Source: an uncultured Oscillospiraceae bacterium
GTDB taxonomy: Bacteria > Bacillota > Clostridia > Oscillospirales > Oscillospiraceae
Direction: 5' to 3'
Length of the DNA stretch: 64,000 bases
NCBI GenBank assembly: GCA_934589835.1
Contig: CAKTOK010000002.1
Span: forward strand, 54,697-118,696
The notes under the pieces were generated by a model that saw only the letters and a program-made list of their open reading frames with translations, did no database searches and was not told where the DNA came from. Positions 18,519 through 26,556 of the stretch are shown here, piece by piece. Position 1 is the stretch's first letter. Every line of letters begins with the position of its first letter. A program made the translations under genes and the position numbers.

Positions 18519-18521
18519 ACT

Positions 18522-19256
18522 ATGTCCGGACATTCCAAGTGGCACAATATCCAGAAGACCAAGGGTGCAGCTGACGCCAAGCGCTCCGCCACCTTTACCA
18601 AGATCGCCAAGGAGATCATCGTCGCCGTCAAGCAGGGCGGCAGCGGTGACCCCGCCAACAACTCCCGTCTGGCCACCGTTGTGGCCAAGGCCAAGGCCGC
18701 CAATATGCCCAACGACAACATCAAGCGCACCATCGACAAGGCGCTGGGCTCCGGCAATACCGATAACTACGAGGCTGTCACCTATGAGGGCTACGGCCCC
18801 TGCGGCGTGGCCGTCATCGTGGAGGCGCTGACCGACAACCGCCAGCGTACCGCGCCGGAGATCCGCCACTATTTTGACAAGTTCGGCAAGGGCATGGGCG
18901 CGCAGGGCTGCGTCAGCTGGTCCTTTGACCGCAAGGGCGTCATCGTCATCAACAACGAGGACGAGGAGCTGGACGAGGAGACCGTCATGATGGACGCGCT
19001 GGACGCCGGCGCCGAGGACATGGAGGCCGACGGCCCCGTGTTCGAGGTCACTACCGATCCCGACAGCTTCAACGATGTGGTCAAGGCGCTGGAGGAGAAG
19101 GGCTACACCTTCGAGAGCGCGGAGATCGAGATGGTTCCCCAGAACTACATCACCATGACCAGCGAGGACGACGTCCGCAGCATGACCAAGCTCCTGGATA
19201 TGCTGGAGGATAATGAGGATGTCCAAAATGTCTGGCATAACTGGCAGCAGGATTGA
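18522..19256 (+). CDS. YebC/PmpR family regulatory protein (TACO1-like)
   Basis: 244 residues, complete. The start MSGHSKWHNIQKTKGAADAKR is diagnostic for YebC, followed by NSRLATVVAKAKAANMPNDNIKRTIDKA and YEGYGPCGVAVIVEALTDNRQRT. The acidic segment NNEDEELDEETVMMDALDAGAED is typical. Family members act as transcription regulators or as ribosome-associated factors helping proline-rich translation. It lies three bases after the Nif3-like gene. Confidence 0.95.
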   Translation: MSGHSKWHNIQKTKGAADAKRSATFTKIAKEIIVAVKQGGSGDPANNSRLATVVAKAKAANMPNDNIKRTIDKALGSGNTDNYEAVTYEGYGPCGVAVIVEALTDNRQRTAPEIRHYFDKFGKGMGAQGCVSWSFDRKGVIVINNEDEELDEETVMMDALDAGAEDMEADGPVFEVTTDPDSFNDVVKALEEKGYTFESAEIEMVPQNYITMTSEDDVRSMTKLLDMLEDNEDVQNVWHNWQQD

Positions 19257-19258
19257 TG

Positions 19259-19283
19259 GAACTTTTCCTGCGGAAAAGAAGTT
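19259..19283 (+). terminator. Weak hairpin after yebC
   Basis: GAACTTTTCC (19259-19268) pairs with GGAAAAGaAGTT across a three-base loop with one bulge. A short T-run (ATTTTC) follows. It is a weak terminator candidate. Confidence 0.4.
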
Positions 19284-19399
19284 GATTTTCAGTAAAACAG
19301 CGCGTTTTCAGAACTGATTTTTTCTCAGTTGCGAAATACATCGATTGCGCTGTGCTATACATTCCCCTTTGATTGCGACATACCAAAGGAGGAAATGAC

Positions 19400-19555
19400 A
19401 TGAAAATCAGCGCCGCTATCAGAGAATACTTAATTGAGATTGAGGTTAGGAAGTATACCCCGAAGACCATTCGCGGGTATCAGAATAGCCTCAATCTCTT
19501 TTTGCGTTTTTGTGAGCAGGAGGCGCACAACGGCAGATCATCTCCGTGCTTCTAA
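19400..19555 (+). pseudogene. Truncated tyrosine recombinase (N-terminal fragment)
   Basis: The 51 residues starting MKISAAIREYLIEIEVRKY and continuing TPKTIRGYQNSLNLFLRFCEQEA look like the SAM-like core-binding domain that begins phage and transposon integrases. The reading frame then runs out (HNGRSSPCF, stop). No catalytic domain follows in any frame before spoIVA. A good ribosome site (AAAGGAGG) remains in front. It is best read as a remnant of an integrase; its only intact neighbours are the housekeeping genes yebC and spoIVA. Confidence 0.7.
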
Positions 19556-19611
19556 AACCGGTCCAACGCACATAGAGATAGGGTAACAGTCAGGATTCGG
19601 AGGAAGGCATT

Positions 19612-21093
19612 ATGAATCGATCCACATCCATCTATCAGGATATGGCGGCCCGTACGGGCGGCAGTATCTATATCGGCGTTGTCGGGCCGGTCCGTACCGG
19701 CAAATCCACGTTCATCAAGCGCTTCATGGAGACCCAGGTCCTGCCGCACATCGACAATGCGTACCGCCGCGACCGCGCGCAGGATGAGCTGCCCCAGAGT
19801 GGCTCCGGCCGCACCATTATGACGGCGGAGCCGAAGTTCGTACCGGAGGAGGCCGTCCGTATCCAGATGGAGGGGGATGTGTCATTTTCCGTGCGGCTCA
19901 TCGACTGCGTGGGGTACATGGTCCCAGGCGCGATGGGTCAGTTCGAGGATCTGTCGCCCCGCATGGTCATGACGCCGTGGTACGACCATGAGATCCCCAT
20001 GCCCGAGGCGGCGGAGCTGGGTACCCGCAAGGTCATCGCAGACCATTCCACCGTGGGCATCGTCATCACCACCGACGGCACCATCACGGACATTCCGCGG
20101 GAGGATTATCTGGAGGCGGAGGAGCGGGTGATACGGGAGCTGCAGGAGATCGGCAAGCCGTTTCTGGTGCTGCTGAACTCTGCCGACCCCCACAGTGCAC
20201 GCGCCGCCTCCATCGCAGAGGAGATCGGGGAAAAGCTCGGCGTCAGCTGTCTGCCGGTAAACTGTCTGACACTGGAGGAGCAGGAGATACAGGAGCTGCT
20301 GCGGGGGCTGCTGTATGAGTTCCCGCTGCAGGAGCTGGATGTATTCCTGCCGCCGTGGGTGGACGCGCTTCCCGGCGAGCACCCCATCAAAAGCGGCCTC
20401 TATCAGAGCATCGCGGCGGGGACATCCGAGCTGCACTGCATCCGCCAGCTGGCGCCGTACCTCGCCGCACTGCAATCCTCGGAGAACGTGGCGTCTGCCG
20501 GCCCAGCCCAGATCGATCTGGGCCGCGGCGTGGCAGAGGCGCAGATCCGTCTGCCGCGCAGCCTGTTCTATGAGACGCTGACGGAGCGCTCCGGCCTCAG
20601 CGTTGCCGATGACGGCGACCTGATGCAGCTCCTGACAGAGCTGGCCGCCGTCAAGAAGTCCTATGACAAGGTATCCGCTGCATTGGAAGCAGCCCGCGAG
20701 ACAGGCTACGGTATTGTGCTGCCCTCGGTGGAGGAGCTTGAACTGGAGGATCCGGAGATCGTCAAGCAGGGGGGACGCTATGGCATTCGTATGCGGGCCA
20801 GCGCCCCGTCCATCCACATGATCCGCGCGGATGTGTCCACCACCGTCTCACCCATCGTGGGCAACGAAAAGCAGTCGGAGGAAATGGTCAACTACCTCCT
20901 TCAGCAGTTCGAGGGCGATACCGGCAAGATCTGGCAGTCCAATATCTTTGGCCGCAGCTTCAACGAGATCGCGGGGGAGGACCTGCAGGCCAAGCTGAAG
21001 CGGATGCCTGCCGATGCACAGGAGAAGCTGCGTCAGGCACTGGAGCGTATTCTCAACGAGGGCGGCGGCGGTTTGATCTGTATTATCCTATAA
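19612..21093 (+). CDS. spoIVA: Stage IV sporulation protein A (spore coat ATPase)
   Basis: 493 residues, the family length. Walker A GPVRTGKST (~25-33) lies in IYIGVVGPVRTGKSTFIKRFMETQVLP. The TGST-like switch DCVGYMVPGAMGQFED, the ADHSTVGIVITTDGTI segment and the C-terminal membrane-anchoring end (LNEGGGGLICIIL) are all typical. SpoIVA polymerises on the forespore surface as the base of the coat. The ribosome site CGGAGGAAGG supports the start. The upstream 200 bases are occupied by a recombinase fragment. Confidence 0.98.
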   Translation: MNRSTSIYQDMAARTGGSIYIGVVGPVRTGKSTFIKRFMETQVLPHIDNAYRRDRAQDELPQSGSGRTIMTAEPKFVPEEAVRIQMEGDVSFSVRLIDCVGYMVPGAMGQFEDLSPRMVMTPWYDHEIPMPEAAELGTRKVIADHSTVGIVITTDGTITDIPREDYLEAEERVIRELQEIGKPFLVLLNSADPHSARAASIAEEIGEKLGVSCLPVNCLTLEEQEIQELLRGLLYEFPLQELDVFLPPWVDALPGEHPIKSGLYQSIAAGTSELHCIRQLAPYLAALQSSENVASAGPAQIDLGRGVAEAQIRLPRSLFYETLTERSGLSVADDGDLMQLLTELAAVKKSYDKVSAALEAARETGYGIVLPSVEELELEDPEIVKQGGRYGIRMRASAPSIHMIRADVSTTVSPIVGNEKQSEEMVNYLLQQFEGDTGKIWQSNIFGRSFNEIAGEDLQAKLKRMPADAQEKLRQALERILNEGGGGLICIIL

Positions 21094-21094
21094 G

Positions 21095-21136
21095 GCAAGG
21101 CAGTCTCGCCGGCATACGCCGACGGGGCTGCCTTGC
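21095..21136 (+). terminator. Hairpin after spoIVA
   Basis: GCAAGGCAG (21095-21103) pairs with CTGCCTTGC (21128-21136), with an inner GCCGGC/GCCG helix. No T-tract follows, so it may be only a transcript-end stabiliser. Confidence 0.45.
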
Positions 21137-21207
21137 TCAGCATTGCCGCTCCACGCCATATTCCGCGGGCTGCCGCTTCCGCAGCGCATACCCCACGTCT
21201 GCATAGT

Positions 21208-21229
21208 CCAAAACGTATGGAACGTTTGG
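21208..21229. repeat. Inverted repeat upstream of gap
   Basis: CCAAAACGT-ATGGA-ACGTTTGG: near-perfect arms with one bulged base, ~85 bases before the gap promoter. It could be an operator. The rest of 21137-21312 holds nothing else recognisable apart from an AT-rich tract at 21240-21310. Confidence 0.4.
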
Positions 21230-21312
21230 ATTTGAAATTGAACATTTTTTAACGAATTATGTGCAGAATCCAACAAAAAGAAAAAAATAAGGAACAAAAT
21301 CAGAAAAATATA

Positions 21313-21340
21313 GTGACAAATCCAGAACGGGTGTTATAAT
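21313..21340 (+). promoter_or_regulatory. Sigma-A promoter of gap
   Basis: GTGACA (21313-21318), 16 bases and a perfect TATAAT (21335-21340), inside an AT-rich upstream region. Confidence 0.75.
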
Positions 21341-21392
21341 GTACTTGGAACAAATACCGCAGTCGCTGCGGAAAGAAGGAAAGGACAGCATC

Positions 21393-22433
21393 ATGGGAAT
21401 CAAAATCGGTATCAACGGATTTGGCCGTATCGGCCGTGTCGTCATGCGTATCCTAACGGAGGATCCGGAAAAATTCGACATCTGCGGCATCAACCTCCGC
21501 AAAGCGGACATCGACTATATGGTGTATCTGCTGAAATACGACTCCGTGTTCCGCAACTTCCCCGGTATGGTGGAGCACGCCGGCGGCGATCTGGTGGTCA
21601 ACGGCCGCAAGATCAAGGTGTACAGCGAATCGGATGCTGCGATGATCAACTGGGCTGACTGCGGCGCGGAGTACATTATCGAGTCCACCGGAGCCAACAA
21701 CACCACGGAAAAGGCCAGCCGGCATTTCAAGGGCGGCGCCAGAAAGGTCATCCTGACGGCTCCTGCCAAGGACGATGCCACCCCCACCTTTGTCTACGGC
21801 GTCAACAGTGACGAGTACCGCTCTGATATGCGGGTAATCTCCAACGCCAGCTGTACCACCAACTGCCTGGCGCCGCTGGCCTATGTGATCCACAAGGAGT
21901 TCGGCATTGAGCAGTCGCTGATGTCCACCATCCACGCCTCCACTGCCAAGCAGAAGGCCGTGGACTCCCGCGGCGGCAGCGACTGGCGCACCGGCCGCTC
22001 TATCCTGAACAACATTATCCCCACGTCCACCGGCGCAGCCAAGGCTGTGGGCCGCGTGATCCCTTCTCTGAAGGGCAAGATGACCGGTATGGCCTTCCGT
22101 GTCCCGACTGCCGATGTGTCTGTGGTGGATCTGACAGCCCGCCTGAGCACCAGCGTCTCCTATGCCGACATCTGCTATGAGATCCTCCACGCCTCCGAGA
22201 CGTATATGAAGGGCATCATCGGCTACACCCGCGACCAAGTGGTGTCCACAGACCTGATCGGCAATCCCTGCCCCTGTATCTTCGATGAGACGGCAGGCAT
22301 CATGCTGGATCATGACTTCGTCAAGCTCATCGCCTGGTACGACAATGAGTGGGGTTACAGCAACATGGTCACCCGTATGCTGGAGCATATGCACACCGTG
22401 GACGAATCCGACGCTTTTCTGACACAGGCATAA
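21393..22433 (+). CDS. gap: Glyceraldehyde-3-phosphate dehydrogenase (type I)
   Basis: 346 residues from the ATG at 21393, giving the canonical [19 protein letters not shown]; the upstream in-frame ATG at 21339 overlaps the -10 box. The catalytic site is [13 protein letters not shown]. The segment [17 protein letters not shown]...DWRTGR...[14 protein letters not shown] resembles the E. coli GapA group. The dinucleotide-binding loop reads [25 protein letters not shown] where most NAD enzymes have ND(L/P) and SVHGRF (see findings). It oxidises GAP to 1,3-bisphosphoglycerate. No pgk or cggR lies next to it. Confidence 0.95.
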   Translation: MGIKIGINGFGRIGRVVMRILTEDPEKFDICGINLRKADIDYMVYLLKYDSVFRNFPGMVEHAGGDLVVNGRKIKVYSESDAAMINWADCGAEYIIESTGANNTTEKASRHFKGGARKVILTAPAKDDATPTFVYGVNSDEYRSDMRVISNASCTTNCLAPLAYVIHKEFGIEQSLMSTIHASTAKQKAVDSRGGSDWRTGRSILNNIIPTSTGAAKAVGRVIPSLKGKMTGMAFRVPTADVSVVDLTARLSTSVSYADICYEILHASETYMKGIIGYTRDQVVSTDLIGNPCPCIFDETAGIMLDHDFVKLIAWYDNEWGYSNMVTRMLEHMHTVDESDAFLTQA

Positions 22434-22444
22434 GATTCGATAGC

Positions 22445-22478
22445 GAAAAAGAGCGCGTCTGTGGACGCGCTCTTTTTC
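22445..22478 (+). terminator. Intrinsic terminator of gap
   Basis: Perfect 15-bp arms (22445-22459 and 22464-22478), four-base loop, with A-run and T-run on either side. Confidence 0.93.
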
Positions 22479-22489
22479 CACTGCGGCGC

Positions 22490-22518
22490 TTGCCAATGGT
22501 GCCGCGCCGTGGTATGAT
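22490..22518 (+). promoter_or_regulatory. Sigma-A promoter of coaX
   Basis: TTGCCA (22490-22495), 17 bases and TATGAT (22513-22518). Confidence 0.75.
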
Positions 22519-22543
22519 ACAGAAAAGGGAGGAGGATGTACCC

Positions 22544-23341
22544 ATGCTGTTAGCCATTGACATCGGCAACTCCAACATCTCCGTGGGCCTGTTTGACAAG
22601 GCGAGGGAGCTGCGCTTTCTGGCGTCACTGGATACCGACAGCCGCAAGACGGCAGATCAGATCAGCATCGACCTGATGAACCTTTTCACACTGTACGGCT
22701 GCGACATCCATGAGGTCAGCGGTGCGATTTTTTCCAGCGTTGTGCCGCCCATCAACTTTATGATGGAGAAGGCACTGACCCGTCTGCTGGGCAGGCCGCC
22801 TATGATCGTGGGCGCCGGCATCAAGACCGGCCTGAATATCCGCATGGAGTTCAACAGCCAGCAGCTGGGAGCCGACATTGTCGCCAATGCGGTGGCTGCG
22901 CTGGAGAAATACCCCGCGCCCATCATCATGATCGACATGGGCACCGCCACCATTGTGTCCTATATCTCTGCCAAGCGCTGCTACGAGGGCGGTCTGATGT
23001 TTCCCGGTGTTCGCCTGTCACTGGACGCGCTTTCCGATCATACGGCCCAGTTGCCCAACATTTCCCTCCAGCATCCCCGTCACCTCATCGGCAAAAATAC
23101 GGAGGACTGTATGCGAAGCGGTATCGTCTACGGCACCGCCGGTATGCTGGACGGCATCATTGACCGCATCCGCGAAATGCTGGACGGGGCGGAGCCGTCC
23201 ATTGTAGCCACCGGCCCTAACGCGCCGGTGATCGCCCGCTATTGCCGCAACCCCGTGACCTACGACAAGTATCTGCTGATGGAAGGGCTTCGCATCATCT
23301 ACGAAAAGAATCTCGACACCGGAAAGCGCGAGAACCGTTGA
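22544..23341 (+). CDS. coaX: Type III pantothenate kinase
   Basis: 265 residues from the ATG at 22544 with GGGAGGAGG upstream; longer in-frame starts would overlap the gap terminator. Family motifs: MLLAIDIGNSNISVGLF (phosphate 1 loop), GADIVANAVAALEKYPAP (Asp of the active site), MIDMGTATIVSYIS, and GG.MFPGVRLSLDAL. It phosphorylates pantothenate, the first step of CoA synthesis; type III enzymes are not feedback-inhibited by CoA. Confidence 0.96.
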   Translation: MLLAIDIGNSNISVGLFDKARELRFLASLDTDSRKTADQISIDLMNLFTLYGCDIHEVSGAIFSSVVPPINFMMEKALTRLLGRPPMIVGAGIKTGLNIRMEFNSQQLGADIVANAVAALEKYPAPIIMIDMGTATIVSYISAKRCYEGGLMFPGVRLSLDALSDHTAQLPNISLQHPRHLIGKNTEDCMRSGIVYGTAGMLDGIIDRIREMLDGAEPSIVATGPNAPVIARYCRNPVTYDKYLLMEGLRIIYEKNLDTGKRENR

Positions 23342-23344
23342 TAA

Positions 23345-23382
23345 AAAATGACTGGAAAGGGAAAATCCTTTCCAGTCATTTT
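23345..23382. terminator. Bidirectional terminator between coaX and pfp
   Basis: Sixteen-base arms (23345-23360 and 23367-23382) carry an A-run on one side and a T-run on the other, so the hairpin can end transcription from both convergent genes. Confidence 0.9.
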
Positions 23383-23393
23383 CTTGTGCTATC

Positions 23394-24632
23394 TTACTCT
23401 GCCAGCACCTTTTTCAGCTTGGCAAAGCGGGGCAGGGAGTCCTGCCGCGGCAGATCCGGCTCGCCCTGGATCAGCGGCAGCGCGTAGTCGATGAACTGCC
23501 GGTTCAGACCGTTGCCGGCATCGTTGATCCACTCGCGGGGAATCTTCTTTTCCACGTTGGCTACCTCGATCAGAGGGATGAGCTTGGTGCGGCAGGCGTA
23601 TTTTCCGTCCTGCACGCCGCGTTCAAAGCCGATCATGCGGCCGTTAATGCCGTTCACCGCGTTTTCCACAGCCACCTTGCCGGCCATGTAGGACTCCTCA
23701 ATGTCCGTCTCGCTGGCCAGATGGGCCGCGCAGCGCTGCAGCAGGTTCAGCTCAATACCGCGGACCTTGGCACCCGTCTCCTCCTTCAGCACCTCTGCCA
23801 GAATGGTGGCCAGACCGCCCAGCTGTGCATGGCCGAAGCCGTCGTTGGCTGCCACCTTCGCTTCGGAGACGAAGTCGCCGTCCTCGTAGTGGATGCCTTC
23901 AGACACCGCCACAATGCAGTTGCCCGTTTCCTTGTAGATGCGCTTGACATCCTCGATGAAGGTGGGCATACTGAAATCAGTCTCCGGCAGATAAATCAGA
24001 TCGGGGCCTGCGCCGTACTCACCGGCCAGCGCCGATGCCGCCGTTAGCCAGCCCGCGTGGCGGCCCATGATCTCTACCACCACGATCATGCCGGTATCGT
24101 ACACATGGGCGTCCTGATAGACCTCCATAATGGACGTGGCGATATACTTGGCCGCCGAGGCATAGCCAGGGCAGTGATCCGTGCCGAACAGGTCGTTGTC
24201 GATGGTCTTGGGGACGCCCATCACGCGGCACTCATAGCCCACGGACTGCATATATTGGTTGATCTTGTTGCAGGTGTCCATGGAGTCGTTGCCGCCGTTG
24301 TAGAAGAAATAGCGGACATCGTGCTTCTTGAAGACCTCCAGAATGCGCTTGTAGTCCGTGTCATCCAGCTCCGGATCGGCAATCTTATAGCGGCAGGAGC
24401 CCAGCGCAGAGGAGGGGGTGTACTTCAGAAGCCGCAGCTCCTCAGGATCCTCCTTTCCCATGTCGAACAGCCGGTCAGCCAGCACGCCCTTGATGCCGTG
24501 CTCCGCGCCCAGCACCTGGGTGATGGCGCCGGATTTCAGCGCTGTGTCGATCACGCCGTAAGCGCTGGCATTGATGACGGATGTGGGGCCGCCGGACTGG
24601 CCGATGATACACGCGCCGCGCAACTCTTTCAT
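23394..24632 (-). CDS. pfp: Diphosphate-dependent phosphofructokinase
   Basis: 412 residues. The motif YNGGNDSMDT puts Asp where ATP-using enzymes have Gly (GGDGS), and VPKTIDNDL has Lys in place of Gly. Both changes are known markers of pyrophosphate as phosphoryl donor. MGRHAGWLTAASAL and the N-terminal GQSGGPTSVINAS are also typical. The enzyme would interconvert fructose 6-phosphate and fructose 1,6-bisphosphate reversibly, saving ATP. It is transcribed away from fba, which uses the product. Confidence 0.92.
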   Translation of the reverse strand: MKELRGACIIGQSGGPTSVINASAYGVIDTALKSGAITQVLGAEHGIKGVLADRLFDMGKEDPEELRLLKYTPSSALGSCRYKIADPELDDTDYKRILEVFKKHDVRYFFYNGGNDSMDTCNKINQYMQSVGYECRVMGVPKTIDNDLFGTDHCPGYASAAKYIATSIMEVYQDAHVYDTGMIVVVEIMGRHAGWLTAASALAGEYGAGPDLIYLPETDFSMPTFIEDVKRIYKETGNCIVAVSEGIHYEDGDFVSEAKVAANDGFGHAQLGGLATILAEVLKEETGAKVRGIELNLLQRCAAHLASETDIEESYMAGKVAVENAVNGINGRMIGFERGVQDGKYACRTKLIPLIEVANVEKKIPREWINDAGNGLNRQFIDYALPLIQGEPDLPRQDSLPRFAKLKKVLAE

Positions 24633-24718
24633 AGGTCCATACCTCCGAAATATTACTTTTCAAGATTTGACAGGCACCGGCCAGTGCTGCACACGGGCCG
24701 GATTCGCTTCAAGTACAC

Positions 24719-24747
24719 ATTCTACCATGGAAATTTGGGAATGTAAA
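24719..24747 (-). promoter_or_regulatory. Sigma-A promoter of pfp
   Basis: On the - strand: TTTACA (24747-24742), 17 bases and TAGAAT (24724-24719). It is back to back with the fba promoter only 12 bases away. Confidence 0.72.
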
Positions 24748-24758
24748 TGCTTTCGCTC

Positions 24759-24786
24759 TTGCAAATGGGAAAAAATATGATACAAT
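24759..24786 (+). promoter_or_regulatory. Sigma-A promoter of fba
   Basis: TTGCAA (24759-24764), 16 bases and TACAAT (24781-24786). Confidence 0.72.
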
Positions 24787-24849
24787 AGGAATGTAACAAT
24801 CATTCCGTACAACACGGCAAATCTATTATGCGGAAAAGGAGATCAAATT

Positions 24850-25818
24850 ATGGCACTTGTCACTTCCAAGGAAATGTTTGCCAAGGCTTACGACGGCGGC
24901 TATGCCATCGGCGCCTTCAATGTCAACAACATGGAGATCGTACAGGGCATCACCGAGGCCTGTCAGGAGGAGCACGCTCCCGTGATCCTGCAGGTCAGCA
25001 AGGGCGCCCGCGCCTACGCCAACCACACCTATCTGGTGAAGCTGGTGGAGGCTGCCGTGGCCTGCTGCCCCGATATCCCCATCGTGCTCCATTTGGACCA
25101 CGGCCCCGACTTTGAGACGTGCAAGAGCTGCATCGACGGCGGCTTTACCTCTGTGATGATCGATGCGTCCTCCAAGCCCTTTGCCGAGAATATCGAGATC
25201 ACCAAGAGGGTAGTGGAGTATGCCCATGACCACGGCGTGGTGGTAGAGGCCGAGCTGGGCACGCTGGCCGGTATCGAGGATGAGGTCAAGGTGGCTGCTC
25301 ATGAGGCGTCCTATACCCGTCCCGAGGAGGTGGAGGAGTTCGTTGCCAAGACCGGCTGTGATTCTCTGGCCATCGCCATCGGCACCAGCCACGGCGCCTA
25401 TAAGTTCAAGCCCGAGCAGTGCACCCGCAACGAGCAGGGGATTTTGGTGCCGCCTCCTCTGCGCTTCGATGTGCTGGAAGAGGTCAGCAAGCGCCTGCCC
25501 GGCTTCCCCATCGTGCTGCACGGCTCTTCCTCCGTGCCGCAGGAGTATGTAAAGATGATCAACGAGCACGGCGGCAAGATGCCCAACGCCATCGGCGTAC
25601 CCGAGGAGCAGCTGCGTCAGGCCGCCCGTCTGTCCGTCTGCAAGATCAACATCGATTCCGACCTGCGTCTGGCCATGACCGGAACCATCCGCCAGTTCAT
25701 GGACGAGCATCCCGACAAGTTCGATCCCCGTGAGTATCTGAAGCCCGCCCGCGCCAACATCAAGGAGCTGGTCCGCCACAAGCTGGTGGACGTGCTGGGC
25801 TGTGCCGGCAAGGCCTGA
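24850..25818 (+). CDS. fba: Class II fructose-bisphosphate aldolase
   Basis: 322 residues. The catalytic and zinc residues are visible in VLHLDHGPDFETCKSCIDGGFTSVMIDAS, EAELGTLAGIEDE, IGTSHGAYK and VLHGSSSVP, and the C-terminal KINIDSDLRLAMTGTIRQFM binds substrate phosphate. It cleaves FBP to GAP and DHAP. It is divergent from pfp, so the two neighbouring glycolytic steps share a control region. Closed by a hairpin at 25850. Confidence 0.97.
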   Translation: MALVTSKEMFAKAYDGGYAIGAFNVNNMEIVQGITEACQEEHAPVILQVSKGARAYANHTYLVKLVEAAVACCPDIPIVLHLDHGPDFETCKSCIDGGFTSVMIDASSKPFAENIEITKRVVEYAHDHGVVVEAELGTLAGIEDEVKVAAHEASYTRPEEVEEFVAKTGCDSLAIAIGTSHGAYKFKPEQCTRNEQGILVPPPLRFDVLEEVSKRLPGFPIVLHGSSSVPQEYVKMINEHGGKMPNAIGVPEEQLRQAARLSVCKINIDSDLRLAMTGTIRQFMDEHPDKFDPREYLKPARANIKELVRHKLVDVLGCAGKA

Positions 25819-25849
25819 ACCGATTACCCACATTTCTGCATAAACCAGA

Positions 25850-25889
25850 AAACGAACGGCGTGACCCGCAAGGGCCGCGCCGTTCGTTT
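25850..25889 (+). terminator. Hairpin terminator of fba
   Basis: Perfect 12-base arms (25850-25861 and 25878-25889) around a 16-base loop; the right arm ends in GTTTG. Confidence 0.75.
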
Positions 25890-25968
25890 GTCAGCAGCTT
25901 TGCCGCGTAAGTGGCGTCGAAAATTTTTGCGCCGTCCCGATCACACGGAGCAAAATATTGACAAGACT

Positions 25969-25997
25969 TGATTCTTTGCCCACTTTTGTGGTAACAT
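25969..25997 (+). promoter_or_regulatory. Promoter candidate of the GNAT gene
   Basis: TTGATT (25969-25974), 17 bases and TAACAT (25992-25997). A perfect TTGACA at 25958 has no -10 at the right distance. Confidence 0.55.
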
Positions 25998-26031
25998 AAG
26001 CGTAGAAAAAATAGAACTTCGAGGTGAGATC

Positions 26032-26496
26032 TTGTCCGCTGCATTTGTTTCCGACCCCGCCCGGCGCGTGGAGATCGCCCGCACGATCCTTTCACAGCTG
26101 CCGGAGTGGTTCGGCATCCCCGCCGCTACAGAGGGGTATATCGTCGACGCCGCCCATGAACCCTGCTTTGTCTGCGAGGAAGACGGCGCACCGGTGGGCT
26201 TTCTCTGTCTTAAGGAGACAGGGCACAGCACCGTGGAGCTTGCGGTTATGGGTGTTCTGAAGCCCTGCCACCGCAAGGGATACGGCCGTGCGCTGGTGGA
26301 CGCTGCCGTAACCTACGCCCGCCAGGCGGGGTACGAATTCATGCAGGTCAAGACCGTGCAGATGGGGAAGTACGAGGAGTATGACCGCACCAACCGGTTC
26401 TATCTCAGCTGCGGCTTCAAGGAGTTTGAGGTTTTTCCCACGCTCTGGGACGAGTGGAACCCCTGCCAGATATACGTCCTTTCCCTAAATAAATAA
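26032..26496 (+). CDS. GNAT family N-acetyltransferase
   Basis: 154 residues with a TTG start, chosen because GAGGTGAG lies four bases upstream and the protein N-terminus is complete. The acetyl-CoA binding motif A reads VLKPCHRKGYGRALVDAAVTYAR (R/Q-x-x-G-x-G/A pattern), followed by TNRFYLSCGFKEFEVFPTLWDEWNPCQIYV. The substrate cannot be inferred. It is a single-gene unit ending in a bidirectional terminator. Confidence 0.85.
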   Translation: MSAAFVSDPARRVEIARTILSQLPEWFGIPAATEGYIVDAAHEPCFVCEEDGAPVGFLCLKETGHSTVELAVMGVLKPCHRKGYGRALVDAAVTYARQAGYEFMQVKTVQMGKYEEYDRTNRFYLSCGFKEFEVFPTLWDEWNPCQIYVLSLNK

Positions 26497-26499
26497 GCA

Positions 26500-26532
26500 A
26501 AGTCCCGCAAGGCCTATGGCCTTGCGGGACTT
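26500..26532. terminator. Bidirectional terminator between GNAT and transketolase
   Basis: Perfect 15-base arms (26500-26514 and 26518-26532) with a TAT loop separate convergent genes. Confidence 0.88.
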
Positions 26533-26556
26533 CTATTGTCATGTATTTTTTTCCCT

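Noticed and set aside
19560..19600. Sigma-E promoter directly before spoIVA
   Set aside because: CATAGAGA matches only six of eight -10 positions and no -35 is at 13-15 bases.
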